Below are positions 45,551 through 52,826 of a stretch of DNA of 64,000 nt, one piece after another (the first letter of the stretch is position 1; the number at the start of each line of letters is the position of its first letter). The notes beneath the pieces are model-generated. The model saw only the letters and a program-made list of their open reading frames with translations, was not told the origin of the DNA and did not search any database. The position numbers and the translations under genes are program-made. The stretch spans positions 62,001 to 126,000 of the forward strand of contig JAVEDU010000055.1 of the NCBI GenBank assembly GCA_030840805.1. The letters run 5' to 3'. This DNA comes from Actinomycetota bacterium. GTDB lineage: Bacteria; Actinomycetota; Actinomycetes; Mycobacteriales; HKI-0501.

Positions 45551-45606
45551 CTGGCAGAGACCACCGCCGAGACAGAGGCCACCGCCGAGACCTACTGGAG
45601 TCCGTG

Positions 45607-45993
45607 ATGGGTGTCATCGATAGCTGGTTCCGTCGGCCCGGGCCCCTGTCCGGATGTCGTGCCGAGGCGGTCGACATCGTCGCCCACTGGCTCACCCCGG
45701 ACCTGGTCCTCACCCTCGGCAGCCTCCACGAGGCGCCACCCGCCGTCGCCGACGCGGTGGTACAGCTCTTGCCGTTCGGATCCCGGGCCGCCCTCGAGGA
45801 GCTCGGACTGGCCCTTCCCGGTACGGACGGCGCCGACCGGGGCAGGCGCCCGGTGACACTGGCCCCGCTCGCGTACGAGGTCATGGCCGTCGCGTCCGCC
45901 CGGATCGAGCCCGGCCCCGCCGAGGCCGACGAGTGGACCCGCCTCGCCCAGCGCGCCGCCCACCCCGGTCAGGCCTCCAACGGACAGCAGTGA
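45607..45993 (+). CDS. duplicated unknown protein, copy 1
   Basis: 128 residues, soluble. N-terminus MGVIDSWFRRPGPLSGCR, then a core almost identical to the protein at 48627. I do not recognise a family; the segment VVQLLPFGSRAALEELGLALPG..RRPVTLAPLAYEVMAVA resembles a winged-helix plan (helix, strand pair with LTPL.Y), so DNA binding is a possibility. ATG at 45607 follows ACTGGAG; an in-frame GTG lies directly before. Part of the sigma-like gene cassette and preceded by a promoter motif shared with copy 2. Confidence 0.85.
   Translation: MGVIDSWFRRPGPLSGCRAEAVDIVAHWLTPDLVLTLGSLHEAPPAVADAVVQLLPFGSRAALEELGLALPGTDGADRGRRPVTLAPLAYEVMAVASARIEPGPAEADEWTRLAQRAAHPGQASNGQQ
45651..45985 (+). repeat. 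direct repeat, left copy (about 335 bp)
   Basis: Matches 48671-48999 at about 98%: I count seven substitutions and one 6-bp indel (loss of two codons in the right copy, around GAGCCCGGCC). Identity drops sharply toward the 5' ends of the two genes and after the stop codons. The copies are direct, 3,020 bp apart, and flank the sigma-like and membrane genes, so homologous recombination between them would delete the intervening genes. Confidence 0.93.
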
Positions 45994-46015
45994 TCGCACC
46001 GCGACGACACCGGCG

Positions 46016-46039
46016 GCCCGGGGTTCCTCAGCCCCGGGC
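46016..46039. terminator. convergent terminator hairpin between copy 1 and sigma-like gene
   Basis: GCCCGGGG and CCCCGGGC, perfect 8-bp arms with an 8-nt loop, 23 bp after the copy 1 stop. The stop of the convergent sigma-like gene (46028-46030) is in the loop. No T-run. Probably terminates both transcripts. Confidence 0.55.
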
Positions 46040-46648
46040 TTCGTGCTGGAGGTAGACCCCGAACCGGCGCAGGGCATCGGCCACCCCGGTGTGGCTGATC
46101 GTCCCCAGCTTGCCGGCGATGGCCCGGTTGCTGGGTCGCCGTCCCGATCGGGCCGCCTCGTCGAGCAGGCAGGTCGCCACCTGGAACGCGGTGGTGTCGC
46201 CCTTGCTCCGCGCCACCGCCAGTGCCGATCGCACCAGGTCGGCGGTGGCCGCGCGGTCGATGGCCAGGGCGATGTCGTCGTCTCCGGCCAGCTCGGGCAG
46301 CAACGCCGGCTCGGAGAGAACCTCGCGCCGATTCCGCGTGAGCACCCGGAGGTGGTCCAGGGCCACGGACCGGCAGACCGCCCACAGGTACCCGGCGGGC
46401 TGCCGGGCGGCGTCGAGCCTCCCGTCGGCCATGACCCGGAGGAACCGGATCATCACCTCGCTGGCGACGTCCTCCACCTCCTGCACCGTCAGGTCCCGGA
46501 AGCGCCCGCGTACGTACCGCCGCACCTGGCGGTTCGCCTCCCCGAAATCCCGGTCCGACAGGGTCTCCGGGTGCTCGGCCATCCGTCGGGCGAAGGACGC
46601 GAAGTCGTCGGAGGCCGTGACGCCGTCCGCGTCCTCGGGGTGGCTCAC
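46028..46648 (-). CDS. sigma-70-family (ECF-like) protein
   Basis: 206 residues. Residues about 45-110 match sigma region 2: RRYVRGRFRDLTVQEVEDVASEVMIRFLRVM followed by PAGYLWAVCRSVALDHLRVLTRNRR, with the DxxSE-like VEDVASE and the region 2.4-like arginine end. The C-terminal part RRPSNRAIAGKLGTISHTGVADALRRF is a helix-turn-helix where region 4 is expected, but divergent from ordinary ECF region 4. GTG start overlaps the upstream gene's stop by 4 bp, so it is translated together with the paralogous protein encoded at 46645. No anti-sigma with a zinc motif is seen. Targets could be the TGCCA-N18-TAC promoters nearby. Confidence 0.82.
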   Translation of the reverse strand: MSHPEDADGVTASDDFASFARRMAEHPETLSDRDFGEANRQVRRYVRGRFRDLTVQEVEDVASEVMIRFLRVMADGRLDAARQPAGYLWAVCRSVALDHLRVLTRNRREVLSEPALLPELAGDDDIALAIDRAATADLVRSALAVARSKGDTTAFQVATCLLDEAARSGRRPSNRAIAGKLGTISHTGVADALRRFGVYLQHEARG

Positions 46649-47271
46649 GGCCGCGCCCTCCGGGGGAGGCGGCAGGCGAACCGGAAGAGGAGCTTCTGCA
46701 CGGTCTCGGCGTCGATCCCGTCCCGGGCCAGCCGGTCCGCGACCTCCTGGAAGGACGGGGGCTGCCCGGTCCGCGCGCGCTGGTCCACGAAATCGGTGAC
46801 GGCCAGGAACGCCTCGTACTCCCCTGCCGTGCGCAGCTCGCGCAGGGCCGACCGGTAGCCGTCCGGATCGACGTCGTCGCCGAAGATCGACGCCACGACC
46901 TCCCGGTCGGTGGCCCCGACACTGCGGCGTGCGCCCTCGCCGGGCCGGGAGGATCCGGTGAGCCTGTCCAGGGCGATGTCGTCGAGCAGCCGGAACAGGT
47001 CCTCGGGCGGGGGCGGGCCCTCGGCCGGGTTCCGGGTGTAGAGGGGGACGAGGAACGTCACCAGGCCGGCCAAGACGATCTCGGCGACCTGGCCCTCGCG
47101 GAGCCGTCCGGCGAAGCGGATGCTGAGGTGCTCACAACAGCTGTCGTACAGCAGGACGTAGTGCGCCTCGCCGACGTGCAGCCCCTGCCGGCCGACCTGG
47201 GACCACACGGCAGCCACGGCCGAATACGCCTGATGGCGTGCCGCTTCACGCGTGCTGTCCGCAGTTGTCAT
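46645..47271 (-). CDS. sigma-like partner protein, divergent paralogue of the adjacent sigma factor
   Basis: 208 residues, not recognised by family at first sight. By eye it aligns with its downstream neighbour: IRFAGRLREGQVAEIVLAGLVTFLVPL with YVRGRFRDLTVQEVEDVASEVMIRFL, IALDRL with VALDHL, and FLAVTDFVDQRARTGQPPSFQEVADRLA with FQVATCLLDEAARSGRRPSNRAIAGKL. It therefore seems to keep both the region-2-like and the C-terminal HTH-like parts but lacks clear promoter-melting residues. First gene of a coupled pair; ATG at 47271 follows GAGGA. It could be a co-sigma (as RsoA is to SigO in Bacillus) or a negative regulator. Confidence 0.75.
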   Translation of the reverse strand: MTTADSTREAARHQAYSAVAAVWSQVGRQGLHVGEAHYVLLYDSCCEHLSIRFAGRLREGQVAEIVLAGLVTFLVPLYTRNPAEGPPPPEDLFRLLDDIALDRLTGSSRPGEGARRSVGATDREVVASIFGDDVDPDGYRSALRELRTAGEYEAFLAVTDFVDQRARTGQPPSFQEVADRLARDGIDAETVQKLLFRFACRLPRRARP

Positions 47272-47294
47272 CGATCCTCGACCTGCGCGAGTGC

Positions 47295-47324
47295 GTGCCA
47301 CCGCTGGTGCTCGGACTCTACGCT
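47295..47324 (+). promoter_or_regulatory. candidate promoter of membrane gene: GTGCCA-N18-TACGCT
   Basis: GTGCCA at 47295-47300 and TACGCT at 47319-47324, separated by 18 bp like the two TTGCCA-N18-TACT motifs before the duplicated genes. It is the weakest of the three. A second possible promoter, TTACCA at 47331 with ATATAC 18 bp later, lies just downstream and could be the ordinary one. Confidence 0.35.
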
Positions 47325-47390
47325 CGACGGTTACCACGAGACCCGAAAGGTTGGATATACGTCAGCTCGCCACCGTGAGAGGAGAAGCCG

Positions 47391-48065
47391 GTGTCGTCAC
47401 TCCTCATCGCGGTGCTCACGGCGACGTTCTTCGCCGTTTTCGGCTTCCCGTACCTCTTCTACCACTACTGGTTCAGCTGGGACCGGTGGGGAACTGTTGC
47501 CGGCAGCACCCTGTATCTGCTGCTCGCCGGAGTGGGCGGTGGGCTGCTCGGCTGGTCGACCGCCTACGCCGCGAGCGCCAAGCTGAGCGACCAGTTCGCC
47601 GTCCAGGGAGTGCTGTCCGGCATCCTCGGCACCCTGGCCATGCGTGCGGACTTCGGGACGACCCGCGCGAGACCCACGCCCCCCGGCACCGGCGCTGCCG
47701 ACGCCCGCGGCGCCCTCTCCCTGCTCGGCGCGAGCCTCACCTGGACCACCTCGCTGCTCGACCACCGGGCCCGCCATCAGGCCGAGCGCTGGTACCGGGC
47801 CCTCGACGACGACGCGCTGCTGCTCCAGGCCTGGGACGTCTATGTGCACATCCTCGACTGCGAGCTCCCCGCCCGGGCGAAGAGAGAGCTGCAGAAACGC
47901 CTGTCCACGGCGATGAGCATGGTCCGTGCCGGGTGCGACAAGACGACCCACGACGAGGGCCGCGCGCTCGTGGTCCAGTTCTGCGTCAGCTACTCCGGCG
48001 ACCAGCACCTGGCCAAACCGGCGGGTGGGCCGCTCACCGCCCGAGCCCCGGCGGCGGGCGGGTAG
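47391..48065 (+). CDS. two-helix membrane protein of unknown function
   Basis: 224 residues. Two hydrophobic helices at the N-terminus (SLLIAVLTATFFAVFGFPYLFY and STLYLLLAGVGGGLLGWSTAYAA), then a soluble, mostly helical domain of about 150 residues with DHRARHQAERWYRALDDDALLLQAWDVYVHILDC and two later cysteines. GTG at 47391 follows AGGAGA. It is divergent from the sigma-like pair and shares 119 bp of upstream DNA with it. A membrane-bound sensor or anti-sigma role for the pair is conceivable but unsupported by motif. The last 32 bp overlap the next, convergent gene. Confidence 0.78.
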   Translation: MSSLLIAVLTATFFAVFGFPYLFYHYWFSWDRWGTVAGSTLYLLLAGVGGGLLGWSTAYAASAKLSDQFAVQGVLSGILGTLAMRADFGTTRARPTPPGTGAADARGALSLLGASLTWTTSLLDHRARHQAERWYRALDDDALLLQAWDVYVHILDCELPARAKRELQKRLSTAMSMVRAGCDKTTHDEGRALVVQFCVSYSGDQHLAKPAGGPLTARAPAAGG

Positions 48066-48477
48066 CCGCCCCCGGACCGATCAGCTGCTCCGGGTAGCGG
48101 TACTCGCCGTCTCCCGACGCCCGCTCCCGGACCGTGAGCTCGGCGCGCAGTCGGATCACCCGGACGTCGTCGGGCTCGGCGGCATCCAGCAGCGAGCGCA
48201 GTTGCGCCCGGTCCGCGAGCGGACGCAGCGTCGCCGACAGCCGGCGCAGTGCGGCCGCCGCGACCGGATCCCGCCCCGCGAGGTCCGCGCCGTCGACCCG
48301 CTCGCTCCAGGCGCGCACCTCGGCCGCCCGCGCGACCGCCCCGGCACAGTCCGCCTCCGCCCGCCGGAGCCGCTCGGTCCGCGCCCACGGATGATCGGAC
48401 AGATACCACTCGTACGCCGCCCGGTCCGTCACGCTGTAGCCGGACAGGTCCGGGCCGGTCCACCGCTCGTCGAGCAC
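48034..48477 (-). CDS. soluble helical protein of unknown function
   Basis: 147 residues, charged and alanine-rich: DRAAYEWYLSDHPWARTERLRRAEADCAGAVARAAEVRAWSERV and later ALRRLSATLRPLADRAQLRSLLDAAEP, probably long helices. GTG at 48477 follows GGGGAGG. It overlaps the membrane gene by 32 bp at the 3' end. I recognise no family. Its coding frame has the high third-position GC of the neighbours, supporting a real gene. Confidence 0.65.
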   Translation of the reverse strand: MLDERWTGPDLSGYSVTDRAAYEWYLSDHPWARTERLRRAEADCAGAVARAAEVRAWSERVDGADLAGRDPVAAAALRRLSATLRPLADRAQLRSLLDAAEPDDVRVIRLRAELTVRERASGDGEYRYPEQLIGPGAATRPPPGLGR

Positions 48478-48561
48478 GCCGCCGGTCCTCCCCAGGTTGA
48501 CGGGGAAAGTACGTCCGGGCGGACGCTACCGGTGGCGTACGACAATTCCGGTGGCGGCGGG

Positions 48562-48591
48562 TTGCCAGTGCCGGCGCGGCCGTCGTACTAC
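48562..48591 (+). promoter_or_regulatory. candidate promoter of copy 2: TTGCCA-N18-TACTAC
   Basis: TTGCCA at 48562-48567, TACTAC at 48586-48591, 18 bp between, 36 bp before the copy 2 ATG. Same boxes and spacing as before copy 1 (45521-45550), with different spacer and different distance to the gene. It could be read by the sigma-like protein encoded between the copies. Confidence 0.5.
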
Positions 48592-48626
48592 TTGACAGAG
48601 ACGACAACAGCGGACTGGAGCCTGTG

Positions 48627-49007
48627 ATGGATGCGATCCGTGCGTGGTTCCATCGACCCGAACCATCGTCCGGACGTCGCGCCGAGGCGGTCGATATCGT
48701 CGCCCACTGGCTCACCCCGGACCTGGTCCTCACCCTCGGCAGCCTCCACGAGGCGCCACCGGCCGTCGCCGACGCGGTGGTACAGCTCTTGCCGTTCGGA
48801 TCCCGGGCCGCCCTCGAGGAGCTCGGACTGGCCCTTCCCGGTACGGACGGCGCCGACCGGTGCAGGCGCCCGGTGACACTGGCCCCGCTCGCGTACGAGG
48901 TCATGGCCGTCGCGTCCGCCCGGATCGAGCCCCCCGAGGCCGACGAGTGGACCCGCCTCGCCCAGCGCGCCGCCCACCCCGGTCAGGCGCCCAACGGACC
49001 GAGCTGA
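48627..49007 (+). CDS. duplicated unknown protein, copy 2
   Basis: 126 residues, MDAIRAWFHRPEPSSGRR followed by the core shared with the protein at 45607. Two codons are deleted relative to copy 1 (EPPEADE against EPGPAEADE), and the last residues differ (APNGPS against ASNGQQ). The N-terminal 18 residues are only about half identical, in contrast to the near-perfect core. ATG at 48627 with TGGAG upstream; an in-frame GTG precedes. Same possible winged-helix plan as copy 1. Confidence 0.85.
   Translation: MDAIRAWFHRPEPSSGRRAEAVDIVAHWLTPDLVLTLGSLHEAPPAVADAVVQLLPFGSRAALEELGLALPGTDGADRCRRPVTLAPLAYEVMAVASARIEPPEADEWTRLAQRAAHPGQAPNGPS
48671..48999 (+). repeat. direct repeat, right copy (about 329 bp)
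   Basis: Partner of 45651-45985; about 98% identical with one 6-bp deletion. The sharp borders inside otherwise diverged genes suggest gene conversion rather than a simple recent duplication. Confidence 0.93.
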
Positions 49008-49012
49008 CCTCC

Positions 49013-49043
49013 GGACCGAGCCGGCCTCACGACCGGCCGGTCC
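49013..49043 (+). terminator. terminator-like hairpin after copy 2
   Basis: GGACC...CCGG pairs with CCGG...GGTCC around the loop CCTCACGA, just after the copy 2 stop and before the convergent hydrolase stop at 49054. GC-rich, no T-run. Probably bidirectional. Confidence 0.45.
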
Positions 49044-49053
49044 ACCGACAGCG

Positions 49054-50610
49054 CTAACTCCGGACGAGCGGGACCGGCCGGCCGGGCCGCACGTCGAGCG
49101 ACCCCACCCCGCCCGGCACCGGCTGCGGCAGCGGAGCGCAGGCCGCGTCGGCGCGGTCGCCCCCGCGGCGCGGTGGCAGCTCCCCGGTGGCCAGATAGGC
49201 CGCGATCACGTCGTCGACGCACGCGTTGCCGTGCAGCGTTCCGGCGTGCGTCGTACCGCCGGGGAGGGCGAGGAGGCGGGAGGCCGGGAAGAGCCGCCGG
49301 ACCTCGCGGCTGCCCTCGTACGGCGTCGCGGCGTCGAGCGTCTCGTCCACGAGCAGGGCCGGCACGTGGTGGCCGTTCACCCGCACGGGCACCCCGGCCG
49401 GCGCAGGCCAGTAGAGGCACGGCGCGTTGTACCAGGCGTTCCCCCAGGTCTCGAACGGGGCGATCCGGTACGTCCGCCAGTTGTCCCTGGCCCACGTGCT
49501 CCACCGCCGCGGCCACTGCACGTCGGTGCACTGCACCCCGTTGTACACGGCGAACCCGTTGTCGTCGCCGGGGCTGTCCGCGGCCTCGTACGCGGCGACC
49601 AGCCTCGCCGGGTCGCCCTGGTGGACCCAGGTGGCGAACGCCCCGGCGAGCTCCGCCCAGCCGAACTGGTAGTACCCGGCGCCGAGGAAGGCGTCGTCCC
49701 ACTCGTCCGGGCCGACGACACCGCCGGCCGGGTGCCGCCGCAGTGCCGCCTCCTGGCGGTGGAACAGGCGCCGGACGGCCCGCTCGGTGTTCCCCAGGTG
49801 GTAGACGGCGTCGTACCGGGCGAGCCAGCCGAACCAGATCCGGATGTTGCGTTCGAACGCGACGTCCTGCCGGAGATTGGCCTGATACCAGACGTAGCGG
49901 GGGTCGACGTTGCTGTCGAGGACCATCCGCCGGACCCGGCCCGGGAACAGCGTGGTGTACACCTGGCCGAGATAGGTGCCGTAGGAGAAGCCGTAGTAGT
50001 TGAGCTGCCGCGCCCCGAGCGCCGCGCGGAGGAGATCCAGGTCGCGCGCGGAGTCGACGGTCGTCAGATGCGGGAGGAGCCGCGCGGCGCCGCTCCGCGC
50101 ACACCCGGCGGCGTAGGACGCCGACCGGCGGAGCCAGCGGCGGACGAGAGCCGCCGTGGCCGGGACGTACGACGGGCGCGGCCCCTGGAAGTAATCCGGC
50201 CGGCAGGACAGGGCGGGCACGCTGGAACCCACGCCCCGCGGGTCGAAGCCGATCCAGTCGTACGCGTCACCGGCGTGCGCGGGAACGTACTGCCCCAGGG
50301 CGGCCAGCCCGAGCCCGGAGCCTCCGGGGCCGCCCGGGTTGACCAGCATGACGCCCTGGTACCGCGGGTCGGGAACCGTGTGGCGGACCCGGGAGACGGC
50401 GAGCCGGATCGTCGGCCCGCCGGGATTGCCATGGTCGAGCGGCACGGCCAGGAACCCGCACTCGGCGTGGGCGCGCACCAGGCCCGGCGAGGAGCAGGTG
50501 CCCCAGTCGATGCTCGCGCGGGCCGGTCCGGCGCTCACGGGTACCGGCACCGTCACCAGCCCCACCGCGGTGAGACAGGCGGCCGCGGCCAGCGCGACAA
50601 GTCTCCTCAT
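49054..50610 (-). CDS. secreted alpha/beta hydrolase (tripeptidyl aminopeptidase family)
   Basis: 518 residues with a Sec signal peptide (MRRLVALAAAACLTAVGLVTVPVPVSA). LVNPGGPGGSGLGLAALG is the oxyanion region, YYGFSYGTYLGQVYTTLFPGRV has the nucleophile Ser near residue 207, PALLVDETLDAATPYEGS the acid Asp, and LLALPGGTTHAGTLHGNACVDDVIAAYLATG the His. This matches Streptomyces Tap/SlpD-like exported aminopeptidases or esterases. ATG at 50610 (GTG one codon earlier possible) follows GGAGGGGG. The actual substrate, peptide or ester, is open. Confidence 0.93.
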   Translation of the reverse strand: MRRLVALAAAACLTAVGLVTVPVPVSAGPARASIDWGTCSSPGLVRAHAECGFLAVPLDHGNPGGPTIRLAVSRVRHTVPDPRYQGVMLVNPGGPGGSGLGLAALGQYVPAHAGDAYDWIGFDPRGVGSSVPALSCRPDYFQGPRPSYVPATAALVRRWLRRSASYAAGCARSGAARLLPHLTTVDSARDLDLLRAALGARQLNYYGFSYGTYLGQVYTTLFPGRVRRMVLDSNVDPRYVWYQANLRQDVAFERNIRIWFGWLARYDAVYHLGNTERAVRRLFHRQEAALRRHPAGGVVGPDEWDDAFLGAGYYQFGWAELAGAFATWVHQGDPARLVAAYEAADSPGDDNGFAVYNGVQCTDVQWPRRWSTWARDNWRTYRIAPFETWGNAWYNAPCLYWPAPAGVPVRVNGHHVPALLVDETLDAATPYEGSREVRRLFPASRLLALPGGTTHAGTLHGNACVDDVIAAYLATGELPPRRGGDRADAACAPLPQPVPGGVGSLDVRPGRPVPLVRS

Positions 50611-50737
50611 CACAACCCCCTCCGGCGGGTGGTCGTTGCGTACGCGATCGTTCCGCGCACCGACGGGTCCTGTCTACGGCGCAGGCCTCGTCGCGGCCGT
50701 ACGGTCGGGAGCGCTCCGACCGCCGGAGCCGGGGAGC

Positions 50738-51856
50738 GTGACCACGTTGCCGTCCGTCGATCCGCGCTGGGGCCACGAGATGCGGGGCATGCGCGAGGAC
50801 CGCGGCCTGACGCTGCGCCGGCTCGGGACGCTGACCGCCTACAGCCACACGTACCTGTGGGAGATCGAGACCGGGCGCAAGCGGCCGCGGCCCGAGGTGG
50901 CGATGCGCGTCGACGAGGCACTCCGGGCCGGTGGCCGGCTGCTCGCCCTGCTCGACGAGGCACCGGTGACGCCCGAGGACATGGACCGGCTGGCGTGGAT
51001 CACCGCTCGGCCCCGCACCCTCGACGTCCCGGCGCTGGACTCGCTGCGGACGGTCCTCGCCCACCATCGACGCCTGGAGGACTCCCTCGGGTCCCGCGCA
51101 CTGGCGGCGCCCACGCTGGCGCACCTGCGCATGCTGACCGACCTGGTGACGGAGACGCGCGGCGCGGTACGCACGGAGGTGGTGGACGTCGCCGCGCAGT
51201 GGGCGCAGTTCGCGGGATGGCTGCAGGCCGCGTCCGGACGTCCGGGGCGGGCGCGTGAGCTGTACGCGCTGGTCCTGGAATGGGCGACCGAGGCCGGGAA
51301 CCGCCAGCTGATCGCGACTGCCCTGAGCCTGCGCGGTCATCTGGCGTGGCAGGCCCGCCGGCCTGCCGCGGTGATCGACCTGTCCGCCGCGGCGCTGCGG
51401 CAGCGGACGACCCCCGGGGTGCGCGCGCTCGCCGCGCAGCAGGAGGCCCGCGGTCACGCCCTGGCGGGCGAGGGCGACGAGGCGGACCGGAAGCTCGACC
51501 GGGCGGCGTCGCTGACCGCCGCGGCGACCGAGCACCCCGACCGTGAGCCGCCGTGGATCTACTTCTTCGACGGCGACTACCTCACCGTGCAGCGCGGGCT
51601 CGCGTACCGGCTGCTCGGCCGCCGGGAAGCGGCCGCCGAGCAGCTACAGGTGGGGCTTGCGGCGATGCCCGAGCAGCTGCGCCGGTCGGAGTGGGTCGGC
51701 ACCTACGTGCTGCAACTGGCGCTGACCTGCCACGAGATCGGCGAGTCCGTCGAGGCCCGGCGCTGGCTCGACGAGGCCCGCGCGATCGTCGCGGCGACCG
51801 GCTCGCGGCAGCTGGACCGCCAGACCGAGCTGCTCGCCCGCCGGCTCGGCGGCTGA
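50738..51856 (+). CDS. XRE-family regulator with C-terminal helical repeats
   Basis: 372 residues. HTH at residues about 10-65 (WGHEMRGMREDRGLTLRRLGTLTAYSHTYLWEIETGRKRPRPEVA), then a long helical part with TPR-like repeats (RARELYALVLEWATEAGNRQLIATALSLRGHLAW and further). This layout is common for actinomycete regulators that bind a small molecule or peptide via the repeats. GTG at 50738. Divergent from the hydrolase gene, 127 bp apart, so it may regulate it; that is inference. Confidence 0.88.
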   Translation: MTTLPSVDPRWGHEMRGMREDRGLTLRRLGTLTAYSHTYLWEIETGRKRPRPEVAMRVDEALRAGGRLLALLDEAPVTPEDMDRLAWITARPRTLDVPALDSLRTVLAHHRRLEDSLGSRALAAPTLAHLRMLTDLVTETRGAVRTEVVDVAAQWAQFAGWLQAASGRPGRARELYALVLEWATEAGNRQLIATALSLRGHLAWQARRPAAVIDLSAAALRQRTTPGVRALAAQQEARGHALAGEGDEADRKLDRAASLTAAATEHPDREPPWIYFFDGDYLTVQRGLAYRLLGRREAAAEQLQVGLAAMPEQLRRSEWVGTYVLQLALTCHEIGESVEARRWLDEARAIVAATGSRQLDRQTELLARRLGG

Positions 51857-51983
51857 GCCGAGCGCCGTCAGCCGTCCTGTTCGCCGACAGCGGCGTGGTC
51901 CGCACCGTGCCGCGGAGGCACGACGATGAACGGGCCCCACCCAGACCCCCGGACCGGCGGCGCGCCGTCATCCCCTCGAACGG

Positions 51984-52004
51984 CCGGACCCGTCGCCGGT
52001 CCGG
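51984..52004. terminator. hairpin between convergent XRE and enoyl-CoA hydratase genes
   Basis: CCGGACC-CGTCGCC-GGTCCGG, a perfect 7-bp stem with 7-nt loop in the 181-bp gap 51857-52037, 34 bp past the hydratase stop. Likely ends the long leftward operon; the rest of the gap holds nothing I can identify. Confidence 0.5.
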
Positions 52005-52037
52005 GCCCCGGCACCGTCCCGCCGCTACCGCGTGTGG

Positions 52038-52826
52038 TCAGCCCGCCGCCGGCCAGCGGGGTGCGCGGCGCTCCAGATACGCCTGGATGCCCTCCCGGGC
52101 CGCGGGGCTGCCCATCGCCACCCCCGCCTCCCGGACCGAGAGCGCGCCGCGCTCCCGCGGGTCGGCGGCACCGACCTCCGCCAGGAACTCGACGGTCCGG
52201 CGCAGCGCGTCCCGAGCGGTCCCGCCGAGCGCCGCGACGATGCGCTCGGCCTCGCCCGGCAGGTCGGGCTCGGCCACGACCCGGCTGAGCAGCCCGGCGG
52301 CGAGCGCCTCGGCGGCGGTGCGCTGCCCACCGGTGAGGAGCCAGTCCCTGGCCCGCTTGTCCGGCATCGCACGCAGCGCGTCGACGAGGACGAGCGACGG
52401 GACGATGCCGATCGCGAGCTCCGGCAGCAGGAACCGCGCGGTGTCCGCCGCGACCGCGAGGTCACAGCGGCTCACCAGCGAGACGCCGAGGCCCGCCGCG
52501 ACCCCGTGCACCACCGCGACGGTGACCTGGGGCAGCGCGCCCAGCGCGTCGAGCATCGCGACGTGGCCCGCGAAGACCCGCTCGCACTCCGCGGCGCCCA
52601 GCCGTGCCAGCTCGGTGAACTCCTCGATGTCGCCGCCCGCGCAGAAGCTCGGGCCCTGACCGTCGAGCACGAGCACGTCGACGTCGTCCCGCCGCGCCAG
52701 GTCCGCGAACACCTCGCTCAGCCCGGCGACCACGGCGCGGTTCACGGCGTTGCGCCGGTCGGGGCGGGCGAGGCTCACCCGGGCACACCGGCCGTCGATC
52801 CGTACCGCGATCACGTCCGCCGTCAC
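52038..52826 (-). CDS. enoyl-CoA hydratase/isomerase family protein
   Basis: 262 residues, crotonase fold. First oxyanion segment GQGPSFCAGGDIEEF, second VVHGVAAGLGVSLVSRCDLAVAADTARFLLPELAIGIVPS. One catalytic Glu is likely in PELAIG; the other position cannot be settled. Probably hydrates an enoyl-CoA from the substrate brought in and activated by this operon. GTG start overlaps the TetR stop by 4 bp; last gene of the operon. Confidence 0.93.
   Translation of the reverse strand: MTADVIAVRIDGRCARVSLARPDRRNAVNRAVVAGLSEVFADLARRDDVDVLVLDGQGPSFCAGGDIEEFTELARLGAAECERVFAGHVAMLDALGALPQVTVAVVHGVAAGLGVSLVSRCDLAVAADTARFLLPELAIGIVPSLVLVDALRAMPDKRARDWLLTGGQRTAAEALAAGLLSRVVAEPDLPGEAERIVAALGGTARDALRRTVEFLAEVGAADPRERGALSVREAGVAMGSPAAREGIQAYLERRAPRWPAAG

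Noticed and set aside
45561-45591. Two copies of CCACCGCCGAGAC as a possible CRISPR or iteron
   Set aside because: Only two 13-bp copies 18 bp apart; no array and not present before the second gene copy.
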